Under the pieces are notes generated by a model. It was not told the DNA's origin and searched no databases. It saw nothing but the letters and a program-made list of their open reading frames with translations. A program made the translations under genes and the position numbers. Positions 46,433 to 57,800 of a DNA stretch of 64,000 nucleotides are shown here, in pieces. The number at the start of each line of letters is the position of its first letter. Within the stretch, counting starts at the first letter, position 1. This stretch comes from Rhodobacteraceae bacterium HLUCCO07 (GTDB lineage: Bacteria; Pseudomonadota; Alphaproteobacteria; Rhodobacterales; Rhodobacteraceae): contig LJSU01000001.1 in the NCBI GenBank assembly GCA_001314705.1, forward strand, positions 42,544-106,543, in the 5' to 3' direction.

Positions 46433-48016
46433 ATGAGCTGTAGTTTTGGAAAAGCGCTGGGAGAGTTGATCCTCAGAAAAAGACGCGTCTTGGGCCTTAC
46501 GCAGACGCAACTTGTTGAAGATGCGTTTGGTTCATCGAGCAAGGTGCGCAGAATCAGCGAGCTTGAAAATGGGCTGGTGTCCAACCCACATTTGAAGACC
46601 ATCGATCCGCTTATCGTGTACTTGAAGATCACAGATGAGGAACTGGATGAGTGCGCGAGTGAAGGCGGCTATCAGGCAAACGCAGCACTTGAACTTGCCT
46701 ACAATGACGCTCTTATTTTGATCAGTAAGCTGGCACAAAAGTTCGATCACGACAATCCAGATGCCTCCCTTGAGGAACTCAACTCATACCTTGTTGAGAA
46801 AGCAACAGAGTTTGTTCAGTTGCGAGACAAGATTTCCAACATGGAGGCGGTTTCATCAGAGGTCGAAGAACTGCGGGAAACGGCAATTATAGCATTGCAA
46901 GCTGGTGAGTATGCAGAAGTTGACGAAATTCTAGAGAGATCGGAGGAGTTACATCAGCAAGAAAAGACGCTGGCCGAGGTCGATAAGCAGGCGAAAATAA
47001 GAGCGTTAAGGGGGGACGCTAAACTTTTAGCAGGGGACTTTGAGGCGAGTTACTCACACTACCACAAAGCTGCGATGTTCTTCATGCCGTTTGATAAGAT
47101 GGTCACAGTCGAGCTCCTCCAAAACCTTGGTAAACGAATTTACGAAGCCGCTCGGCGCTCGTATGATATCGACTTCGAGGTGGCCGAACGCCTTCTCAAG
47201 GATGCCTTAATGATCTCTGATCCCACTGAATTTCCAGATGTCTTTGCCGGAATATGTTATAGGATCAGCCTTATTCAGAGGAACAGAGCCGAAGCATTGA
47301 GCGCTAAAGAAAATGCATCTTTGCTTCGTGAGGCAGAGGGGTTCGCAAGGAAAGCTGTTAAGTCCCTTGAGGGAACGGAATTTGCCTACGAGAAGATCTC
47401 AGCGCAGATTTCTCTGGCTAACAGTTTGTCTGACCGGAGCCGGATCGAGGGAGACACGGAAGCGATTGAGCAAGTGGTCGACCTCTACAGGAGCGCTCGA
47501 GACAGTTTGTTGGCGCTGAATGAGCATAGCGAACTGCTTTGCCACGTCTACAATGGTCTTGGATCGTCTCTGCTAAGAGCGGAAGAGATTGGCGAAACCC
47601 TGGATTTGGCTTCACTTGAGGAGGCGCGCAAGGCCTTTTTGAACGCAATAGAGCTCAGCGAGCGATTTGGTGACATCGAAGTATGGGGAGGGGGAAATTT
47701 TAATCTCGGGAATGTTGTTCTTCGCGTAGCTCGCCTAAAAGAAGATAAGGAAGAAGTTTATCTGTTGGCGCGGCTAAGAGCTATTTCATGCTTTCAAAAC
47801 TCCATCGAAGCCTATTCAGAAACCTCATTTCTCAATCAGTTTGCGGAGGCGCATCGGTGTCTTGGTGATGTTCTGCTCGAACATGGCTTGCATGCAGAAA
47901 ACGACGTTCGGAAAGAGTTTGATTTCATGCGTGCAGTAGCTTCATTCGAAAAGGCATCCGAATGGATTACCAAGGAACGTGATTGCAAAGATGGGGTTAC
48001 GTGCAGTGCAGACTAG
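46433..48016 (+). CDS. XRE-type HTH regulator with TPR repeats (frameshifted)
   Basis: 527 residues from ATG 46433 (a TTG at 46400 is possible). Residues about 5-65 form an XRE-like HTH (LGLTQTQLVEDAFGSSSKVRRISELENG); from about 80 on are many TPR-like helical repeats (e.g. CHVYNGLGSSLLRAEE, FNLGNVVLRVARLKED). The HTH plus TPR plan is that of RRNPP peptide-sensing regulators and related families. The frame stops at 48014-48016, while a TPR continues in another frame to 48198. Low-GC codon usage suggests horizontal acquisition. Confidence 0.75.
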   Translation: MSCSFGKALGELILRKRRVLGLTQTQLVEDAFGSSSKVRRISELENGLVSNPHLKTIDPLIVYLKITDEELDECASEGGYQANAALELAYNDALILISKLAQKFDHDNPDASLEELNSYLVEKATEFVQLRDKISNMEAVSSEVEELRETAIIALQAGEYAEVDEILERSEELHQQEKTLAEVDKQAKIRALRGDAKLLAGDFEASYSHYHKAAMFFMPFDKMVTVELLQNLGKRIYEAARRSYDIDFEVAERLLKDALMISDPTEFPDVFAGICYRISLIQRNRAEALSAKENASLLREAEGFARKAVKSLEGTEFAYEKISAQISLANSLSDRSRIEGDTEAIEQVVDLYRSARDSLLALNEHSELLCHVYNGLGSSLLRAEEIGETLDLASLEEARKAFLNAIELSERFGDIEVWGGGNFNLGNVVLRVARLKEDKEEVYLLARLRAISCFQNSIEAYSETSFLNQFAEAHRCLGDVLLEHGLHAENDVRKEFDFMRAVASFEKASEWITKERDCKDGVTCSAD

Positions 48017-48198
48017 GCAGCATCTTCGGAAACCACTCAAGGATTGCAGAGCCTGAGATCGCGCAATCTGACATTCGGCATGCGATTGAGTTTTTCGAGA
48101 ACGGCTTATCAGCTTATCGCGAGGTTGGCTTTAGTGAAGGCGTGACTTCTTGCGAAGCAAACATCAGAAAATTGAAAGATGAACTTGCAGATAAGTAG
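48017..48198 (+). pseudogene. Out-of-frame C-terminal fragment of the HTH-TPR gene
   Basis: In the -1 frame, starting near 47986, the sequence reads RWGYVQCRLGSIF then DIRHAIEFFENGLSAYREVG, a clear TPR unit that fits directly after KERDC of the upstream frame. One missing base, for example in the AAA run at 47986-47988, would restore a full-length protein. Either a real frameshift mutation or a sequence error. Confidence 0.6.
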
Positions 48199-48736
48199 TC
48201 CAGTCGGCTTTCAGCATCTCGCAGCCGCCTTGCGGTGTTGCAGCATTTTCACCGATCCGAGCTATCGCCGATGTTGGCTTCTTCGCCAGCGACGCGATTG
48301 GCCTGAATTTGCAGAGATTGTCCGGAACCGCCCTTCTCGTAGGACGGCCTGTGGTACGAGGGTGTGCCTGAGCATGTCTGCTCCGGGGCTGCTTCCCGCT
48401 CCCCGCTGTTTCAGACATCAAATCGAGTGCTACCGTTCCGACCATTCCCGCCCGGGTCGGGCGCTGTCCTTTCGATCCTCGTGCGGGGTGTTGTTAGAAT
48501 CCTATAAGCGCAACACGCCGTAGCGGCATAGCCCAGTCCCAGGGGCAGGCGCGGAATCGAGGCCGCAGGCCGCCGCGCATCGCCGGACCGCCCCCCGGCG
48601 CGGCGATTAGGCTGAGGTTCGCGCGTTGTTGCAAGGTTTCGCGGATCGGTTTGGCATAAAGTGCCGAAAATCGACCCTTGGATCGCCGCACCGCGGCCCG
48701 TCGATGCGCGGTGCGTCATCCAGTGCCCCCCAACGC
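48199..48736. other. Gene-free region between HTH-TPR and glnA
   Basis: About 540 bp with no supported gene. GC rises back to the chromosomal level. Several ORFs on both strands look degenerate (Arg- and Ser-rich frames) and none has a recognisable domain; it may hold remnants of decayed genes. Confidence 0.4.
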
Positions 48737-48762
48737 AAAAGGGCGCCCGGTGGGGCGCCCTT
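48737..48762 (-). terminator. Terminator of glnA
   Basis: GGGCGCCC, 4-nt loop, GGGCGCCC, followed on the minus strand by TTTTGCG. Confidence 0.75.
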
Positions 48763-48783
48763 CTGTCGGTCTGATCCAAGGGC

Positions 48784-50190
48784 TCAGCAGCTGTAATACA
48801 AGCCGAATTCGACCGGGTGGGGGGTGTGCTCGAAGAGCTCCACCTCTTCCATCTTGAGGTCGATATAGCCTTCGATCTGGTCCTTGGTGAAGACGTCACC
48901 GGCCAGCAGGAAGTCGTGATCGTCGGCGAGGCAGTCGAGCGCCTCGCGCAGGCTTCCGCAGACGGTGGGGATGCCGGCGAGTTCCTCGGCGGGCAGATCG
49001 TAGAGGTTCTTGTCCATCGCCTCGCCCGGGTCGATCTTCGACTTGATCCCGTCGAGCCCGGCCATCAACAGGGCCGCAAAGCACAGGTAGGGGTTCGCCG
49101 ACGGATCGGGGAAGCGGGCCTCGACGCGCTTGGCCTTGGGGCTTTCGGTCCAGGGAATGCGCACGCAGCCCGAGCGGTTGCGGGCGGAATAGGCGCGCAG
49201 CACCGGGGCCTCGAAGCCGGGGATGAGGCGCTTGTAGCTGTTGGTCGAGGGGTTGGTGAAGGCGTTGAGCGTCTTGGCGTGCTTGAGGATGCCGCCGATG
49301 AAGTGGAGCGCCTCCTGGCTCAGGTCGGCGTATTTGTCGCCGGCGAAGAGCGGTTTGCCGTCCTTCCAGATCGACATGTTGCAGTGCATCCCGGTGCCGT
49401 TGTCGCCATAGATCGGTTTCGGCATGAAGGTGGCCGATTTGCCATAGGCGGCGGCGACGTTGTGGATGACGTACTTGTATTTCTGAAGCTCGTCGGCCTG
49501 CTTGGTGAGGCTGTCGAAGATCAGGCCCAGCTCGTGCTGGCAGGAGGCGACCTCGTGGTGGTGCTTGTCGACCTTCATGCCGAGGCGTTTCATGGTCGAG
49601 AGCATTTCCGAGCGGATGTCCTGGCCGTCGTCGATCGGGTTGACCGGGAAATAGCCGCCCTTGACGCCGGGGCGGTGGCCGGTGTTGCCCATCTCGTATT
49701 CGGTGTCGGTGTTCCAGGCGCCGTCGATGGCGTCGACCTCGTAGCTGACCTTGTTCATCGTGTTGGAAAATCGCACGTCGTCGAACAGGAAGAACTCGGC
49801 CTCGGGGCCCCAGTAGGAGACATCGCCGATGCCGGAGGATTTGAGGTAAGCCTCGGCCTTTTGCGCGGTGCCGCGCGGGTCGCGGGCATAGGGTTCGCCG
49901 GTGTCGGGCTCGACCACCGTGCAATGCACGCAGAGGGTCTTCTCGGCGTAGAACGGGTCGAGATAGGCGCTTGCGGTGTCGGGCATCAGTTTCATGTCGG
50001 AGGCTTCGATGCTTTTCCAGCCGGCGATCGAGGAGCCGTCGAACATGAAGCCCTCTTCGAGGAAGTCCTCGTCGACCTGGTCGGCCATGACGGTGACGTG
50101 CTGAAGCTTGCCGCGCGGGTCGGTGAAGCGGATATCGACATAGTCGACCGCCTCGTCCTTGATCGTGGTGAGAACGTCCTTGATGCTCAT
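48784..50190 (-). CDS. glnA: Glutamine synthetase, type I
   Basis: 468 residues, the standard length. [25 protein letters not shown] and an adenylylation-site region [19 protein letters not shown] are visible; [10 protein letters not shown] follows. It makes glutamine from glutamate and ammonia. Start at MSIKDVL; ORF extends upstream without homology. It follows glnB, with 91 bp between. Confidence 0.97.
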   Translation of the reverse strand: MSIKDVLTTIKDEAVDYVDIRFTDPRGKLQHVTVMADQVDEDFLEEGFMFDGSSIAGWKSIEASDMKLMPDTASAYLDPFYAEKTLCVHCTVVEPDTGEPYARDPRGTAQKAEAYLKSSGIGDVSYWGPEAEFFLFDDVRFSNTMNKVSYEVDAIDGAWNTDTEYEMGNTGHRPGVKGGYFPVNPIDDGQDIRSEMLSTMKRLGMKVDKHHHEVASCQHELGLIFDSLTKQADELQKYKYVIHNVAAAYGKSATFMPKPIYGDNGTGMHCNMSIWKDGKPLFAGDKYADLSQEALHFIGGILKHAKTLNAFTNPSTNSYKRLIPGFEAPVLRAYSARNRSGCVRIPWTESPKAKRVEARFPDPSANPYLCFAALLMAGLDGIKSKIDPGEAMDKNLYDLPAEELAGIPTVCGSLREALDCLADDHDFLLAGDVFTKDQIEGYIDLKMEEVELFEHTPHPVEFGLYYSC

Positions 50191-50281
50191 TCCGTTGGTC
50201 CTTTTCGTCTGCAGAATGGTTGGGTGTTTGCCGTGGCGGCGGCCCGTCGCCGCAGCGCGGGGCCGTATGGGGGCGGATGCG

Positions 50282-52367
<2,086 letters not shown>

Positions 52368-52951
52368 AGGATATGGGCCGCGTCGAAGAAAAGGTCGAAG
52401 AGCCGCATCTCGCGGATCGGGCCCGGGCGCACGAATTCGCCGTCGATCAGGTCGCGCGCAGGCACGAGGGCCTGTTTGCGGCCCGAAAGCGCCTCGGCCC
52501 GCCAGTCGCGCAACAGGATCTGGTGACCGGCCGGGATGACCGCATCGGCCGGCGGGGCGGAATGGCCCAGCGATCCGGCGGCGATGCGCACCGTTTCGAC
52601 CCGCGCCACGCGCGCAGCGAGGCCACGCAGCAGCACCATGCCGCGATCACGGGTGATGATCCTGTCCCCGGGGCTGAGATGTTCGACCGGTAGCGCGCCA
52701 TCGAGCGTGAGGATCGTGCTGCCGAGGGCAAAGCCGTTGGATACGGATAGATGAATCGGATCGTCGACGCGCTGTGACGCGGCGAACGACCCCCTTGGGG
52801 TCTGTGTCATTGGGCAAACCTGCTCTTACTGCCTCGTTGTTTTGTCACAGCTTACGCCAAGAGAGTGTTAATGTCGCCCCCTTTTTCATGCGTTCACCCG
52901 TTGGATTTGCCCTCGCCTTGGCATGAGGGCTTTGCTAGAAGGCGCTGCGAA

Positions 52952-53036
52952 GCGGGTGTGGCGGAACTGGTAGACGCACCAGATTTAGGTTCTGGCGCCG
53001 CAAGGCGTGGGGGTTCGAGTCCCTCCACCCGCACCA
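52952..53036 (+). tRNA. tRNA-Leu (anticodon UAG)
   Basis: 85 nt with encoded CCA. The acceptor stem is GCGGGTG with CACCCGC; the anticodon stem-loop is CCAGA-TTTAGGT-TCTGG, giving anticodon TAG; the variable arm and the T-arm GGGTTCGAGTCCC are typical of class II leucine tRNA. It is immediately followed by a prophage tail module. Confidence 0.97.
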
Positions 53037-53253
53037 GGCAGAAATGCCATTGCGTCGCATTCAGGCCCCGGATCTGTCCTCGGGCTTTCTTCGCAAGGCT
53101 TGGCAACAGGCACCCAAGGGGATCGCCGGCGAGGGCCTGGAAATGGTACCCGGCTATTGCCCCCGCCCGACACTCCAGCGGTTGTAGCTCGCCACGGATT
53201 CTTGCAGTGTCTGACAGACATATTTGCAGCAGCGCGATTTTGGTATCCGGAGG

Positions 53254-54090
53254 TTATATGGGGCCAATTTGAGCGATCGGGATGTTGCTGACCAAGAGTT
53301 CACGGGCTTTGGTTCCGGCCCTCGCGTCGCGGCTGATCGTGTAGCTGGTGGAAACCTCGAGCAGATCGAAGGCTGCGAAAGTGGAACGCACCTCGGGCCG
53401 GTCGTTGATCGACATCAGGAACCGGCCCTTGATACTTGCCAACAGCTCGGCAATGCGCTCGAAATCAGCCCTGGCGAACATCCCTTTGCCGTAGTCGGCC
53501 TCGTTGCCCCAATAGGGCGGATCGAGGTAGAGCAGCGTCCCGGGGCTGTCATAGCGCCGGATGAAATCCTCGTAGGGCAGGCATTCGATAACTACCCCCG
53601 AGAGGCGGGCATGCACGTCCTCGAGCATCGGTTCCAGCGTCGAAAGATTGAACCGCGCGGGCCGGTCGATCGATACCCCGAAGTTCCGCCCCGACACCTT
53701 GCCGCCAAAGGCCGTGCGCTGAAGATAGAGAAACCGCGCCGCGCGCTCGAGGTCGGTCAGGGTCTCCGGGTCAGTGGCGACCAGGCGCTCGAATTCGGTG
53801 CGGGTGGTCAGTTGAAAGCGCAGGACCTCGAGAAACTGCGGATAGTGGCGCTGGAGAATGCGGAACAGGTTGGCGATATCCCGGCCGAGGTCGTTGATCA
53901 CCTCGGCGCGGGGGCGCATCGAGCGGCGCAAGAAGACGCCACCCATGCCGACGAAAGGCTCGGCATAGGTTGCATGCGGGGTCGCGTCGAGGATCGCGGA
54001 GATGCGTTTCGCGAGGTTGCGCTTGCCGCCCAGCCAGGGGGCCACTGGAAGCGTCTTTTGAACGGGTGTTAAAGGGGGCCATTCAGACAT
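53254..54090 (-). CDS. Dam-type DNA adenine methylase, phage-encoded
   Basis: 278 residues. APWLGGKRNLAKRI is the SAM-binding start, FVGMGGVFLRR the D12-class motif I region, and LYLDPPYWGNE the catalytic DPPY motif (about residue 188). Likely N6-adenine methylase protecting phage DNA; specificity unknown. Start at MSEWPPL overlaps the end of the small ORF at 54083. It lies 217 bp downstream of the tRNA gene. Confidence 0.88.
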   Translation of the reverse strand: MSEWPPLTPVQKTLPVAPWLGGKRNLAKRISAILDATPHATYAEPFVGMGGVFLRRSMRPRAEVINDLGRDIANLFRILQRHYPQFLEVLRFQLTTRTEFERLVATDPETLTDLERAARFLYLQRTAFGGKVSGRNFGVSIDRPARFNLSTLEPMLEDVHARLSGVVIECLPYEDFIRRYDSPGTLLYLDPPYWGNEADYGKGMFARADFERIAELLASIKGRFLMSINDRPEVRSTFAAFDLLEVSTSYTISRDARAGTKARELLVSNIPIAQIGPI

Positions 54091-54181
54091 TGTTAACGGT
54101 CTCTCGGGCAAGCTGCTCATGCCCCGAATCCGGGGCAAGGGCGGCCATGATGTTGTCCTGGTCGGCGGGGTGGTTGTTCAT
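54083..54181 (-). CDS. Small phage ORF overlapping the methylase start
   Basis: 32 residues (MNNHPADQDNIMAALAPDSG then HEQLARETVNNV), with GGGGACGGA directly before the ATG. Its last bases overlap the methylase start by 8 nt, suggesting translational coupling. No homologue recognised; it might be a leader for the methylase gene rather than a functional protein. Confidence 0.4.
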   Translation of the reverse strand: MNNHPADQDNIMAALAPDSGHEQLARETVNNV

Positions 54182-54195
54182 TCCGTCCCCGTGTC

Positions 54196-54237
54196 GGGAG
54201 GCGTTGCCGCGCCTCCCGGCCCCTTTACCGGGGCCTT
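54196..54237. other. Double hairpin between tail gene and small ORF
   Basis: GGGAGGCG-6 nt-CGCCTCCC followed by GGCCCC-TTTACC-GGGGCC. No T-run, so a processing or pausing structure is as likely as a terminator. Confidence 0.4.
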
Positions 54238-54823
54238 AATCGCTTACCACGGCCTCGACCGCCACACGCACCTGGTCCACCTCTTCGGGCGTCGTGGCGG
54301 CTTCTGCATCCCCGATCAGCGCCAGCCGCAGATTCTCGAGCTGTGGCCCGACCGTGCGCCATTCGCTGGCCATGTAGAGCCATATCTGGGCAAGCTGGTA
54401 GGGTGTCTCGGCCGTCACGCCGACCTCGGCCGCGAGGAAGGGATAATCGTCCAGGTCTTCCGGCTCGGGATCTTCGGCGAGATAGGCTTTCGCCTCGGCT
54501 TCCTTGGCGGTGTAGATCATCTCCTGCCCCGGCAGGGCGGTGATGTGGGCCTGTCGCATCTTGCCGATCGCGGTATTGATCTCGCCGATCAGCTTGCGCT
54601 GTTCCGCCTCCAGATCGAAGTTGTGTATCCACTCCTCGGCGTCGTGATCGAACTCCCAGTCATGGCCGGGTTGCGGAGGGTATTCGCGAAGCTCGCCGTC
54701 CTTGACGTAGTAGAGATAAGGCTCTTTCACGTCAGCTTCGATCCGATTGAGCGTTGTGTCTGGTTCCCCCTCAGATGTTCGCCAGTGCCTTACCCGCCCT
54801 TCGTTGTCATAATATACGATCAT
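54236..54823 (-). CDS. Phage tail-fibre-assembly-like protein
   Basis: 195 residues, starting MIVYYDNEGRVRHWRTSEG. It lies directly downstream of the tail-tip (J-like) gene, where tail fibre assembly chaperones usually sit, and has an alpha-helical C-terminal half with LASEWRTVGPQLENLRL-type helices. The assignment rests mainly on position; homology is not clear. Confidence 0.55.
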   Translation of the reverse strand: MIVYYDNEGRVRHWRTSEGEPDTTLNRIEADVKEPYLYYVKDGELREYPPQPGHDWEFDHDAEEWIHNFDLEAEQRKLIGEINTAIGKMRQAHITALPGQEMIYTAKEAEAKAYLAEDPEPEDLDDYPFLAAEVGVTAETPYQLAQIWLYMASEWRTVGPQLENLRLALIGDAEAATTPEEVDQVRVAVEAVVSD

Positions 54824-57800
54824 CTGTAAAACACCGTCGCTGTCATTCCACTGAATTGCACACCATATCCACCTGCGTTTTTCATTCTGAGCACCACGGG
54901 GGTGCCTTGACCGGTGCCGACATAATCCAGCAGAGCAAACTGGCGAATGATGTATTTACCCTGATCGACAATTGCGCTGCGAGGCAGGGACAGTCGAACC
55001 TCGCCATCCACATCAACCTGGAATTCAACATCGCTCGGGAAATCCTCTGGCTCCATCCCGGATGTAATTCGAAAGGAAACGACACCCCAGATATTGGCAG
55101 AGACATATTCCTCTACAGCGAGAGATACCGACGCGATGTTTGTCCATGTTGAGCTGTCATTTGTGACCGCTCCCGAACCGGCGCTTTCGCTTCGCGTGAT
55201 GCCGCGCGCTTTGATCTCCTCGGCGGTGATCGTTTCGGCTTCGATGTGGCGGGCCTCGATCGTGCCGGTCTTGATATGGTCCCCGTCGATGATCGTCTGG
55301 CCGATGTTGGTCGTCAGGTCCGTGCCGCCTTGATAGATCGCGAGAACTACATTGCTGGAGCCGTAGGCTTCGTCGGCGTCGGTTGTGCTCTGGATGACGC
55401 CGCGGTCGCTCAAGGACCAATACAATAGCAGGCGACCGCTTTGGTATCCGGCGCTGCCCGAAGAGATCGAGTGTGCCGTGACGCTGCCGGAGTTCGTCGT
55501 GCGCAGGAGCTTGCCGCCGGTCCAACTTACAGAGTCTCCCTCCCCGCTGGGGTTTGCCTCGAAGACGACGCCCTCAAGACGGATCATCCGCATACCAACG
55601 GTGAGCTGGTTGGCGCTCACCGTGTTGGCGCCGATGGAACCACCATCAATTTTCGTCCAGTCGCCCCCATCTCGCCAGTCGGCAAGCTGACCGAGGTTGC
55701 CACCCCAGAGCGTGATCTTGCCCGGTTCGATCTGGGTGGTTTTCTCGTTGATGCGACTGGCCGGATCTTCGGCGCGGGACTCGACAGTCCCGATGGTGGT
55801 TCCGGTGGTGCCAACGGTGATCGCGGGGTCCAAGCCATCTCCGCTCGCAGGAACTTCGATCTTGTCTGCGGTCACGGAGACGATCTTGGCGCTCGTGATC
55901 GTGGCGTCTTTGATGTTGGCTTCTTCGGTGATGATCTCGTTCGCGCCGACGTGGCGGGCCTCAACCCCTCCATCGACGATCAGCTTGCCGCTGTTCAGAC
56001 GGCGGCACATGATGTTGGTGATATAGCCCGTGCCGTTGCCGCCCCCGAAGCGGATGATGCGAAGACGCACAGAGGCCGCGCCGGACGGGACAGTCACCGG
56101 GCTGAAGTCTGTGGTGTTCCAGCTTCTGGAAGTCGTGGCCACTTCTCTTGTGGTGGCCGATTTCCGGCTCCCGTCTTCGTCGTAAAACGAGAACCGAAAG
56201 CCCCAGTTGACCTCCAATGTGCCATCACCGGCAGCGGCGTGATCGAACTCCGCATAGAACTGTTCCCCAGGCTTGACCGGGAAGTCCTCGATCGCGTTGG
56301 AGATTTCATCGGAGCCTGTATTGGAGACACCGGCCACATATTTCGTGGGGGCCTCGCGAACCGCTTGATCACGGTGTCCGTCGTCTCTTTCTTCGATGCT
56401 CCACCCGCTCCCCCATGTGGCCCACGAGCGGTTTTCGCCATTTTTGAAGGTGCCGTTGGGAACGATATTCGTGAAGTCTCCAATGGCGATCTTCTGGGCC
56501 GACAGCGACCCCTCAACGATGGTATTGTCGCCATTGAGGAAAACCGCGCTACCCGACCCCTGTGCGCCGTCATAGGCCAACAGCTCAAGGCCAGCGGTCT
56601 CGTCACCTGCCGTAACACCGAGATACTGCCGGGAGACAAGCTCGTCGGCCCGGGCGATGGCCGTCATCGTGTTGGTGGCCCAGGTCTCAAGGTCGCCAAA
56701 CTCGGCCGTGACCGTGGATTCGATCTTGCCGATGGATTCTTCGGCATCCGTGGCGATATTCAGGGCCGAGGTGGCGGTGGCGCCAACGGAATCACCATCG
56801 GGGTCTTCGATCTCTCCCTTTACCTGAGTAATCGCCCCCGACACGACGCCATCGGCTTCGGACTTGGTGTAGTATCCGGTGAGTGCGCTGCCCTTGAGCT
56901 GCCCGGAATCCTTGTCGTAATACTCGGATTCCGCCTGCTCGATCTTGACGGCGATTGCCGAGTCAGTTCCCTCGCTGGTGTAATAATCACTGGTGAGGCG
57001 CGCATCGGTGCGATCCGCCACCGCCTTGCCGGTGATCTCCCGCACGGCCAGCATCGCGATATGCACGACGCAGTTCGTGTCCCTCCAATTGGCCCGGTAG
57101 TGGGGCCGGAACTGGGTTACGCCGTTACTGAGAATCAGATCCGCGACACCGGATTCGATCACCGCATTATTGCCCGCGATCACGATGGTCTCGTGGAAAA
57201 TGCCGTCTGACGCCTCTTTTCCGGGCAAATTGCTTTGTCGATTTGAGTTGATCAGGTTTCCGGCGTCGTCCCAGCTATAAAAGCCGAGCCGATGTTCGAT
57301 GGGGCCATCTGTCCCGTCATCAACGATCCGGCCCTTGACCTCGATCTCGTAGACCTTGGTGTCATCGGCCTGCACGACCTCCTTGGGTGCAACCGTTTGA
57401 TTGGACGGGCCAAGCTCGGCAGCGTCGGCAAGAAGAGTGGCATCGTAGTTTATGGGATGCGAGAAGTCACCAGGCTTTGGCTCGACGCTGATGCTCGCGC
57501 CTTGCCAGAACCGCTTGCCGCCCCGGAAGGTGCTCGGCAAGAGTCCCGTGACCTGTTCCACGACCGAGGTGATGTCGATGTCGAGCCGATCTTCCGCGTC
57601 TTGCAGGTCTTGCGCCGCCTGATCCGCCGCCGCTTGCGCGTCGGTCACGTCCTGCACGATCTCCCCGATCCGATCCGACGCATCCAGAATATTCTCGAAG
57701 TCGGTGGTCGTCGCCCCCACAACCGCTGACCAGTCGGACTTGTTGCCCGAGGTATCGACGGCCCGGACGGCGTAGTAGCGGGTCTGATTGTCGTCGAGGC

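Noticed and set aside
47980..48016. Programmed -1 frameshift in the HTH-TPR gene
   Set aside because: No X-XXY-YYZ slippery heptamer and no clear downstream pseudoknot; a one-base loss is simpler.
53010..53036. attL core at the 3' end of tRNA-Leu
   Set aside because: No second copy of the tRNA end exists in the window, so the attachment site cannot be shown.
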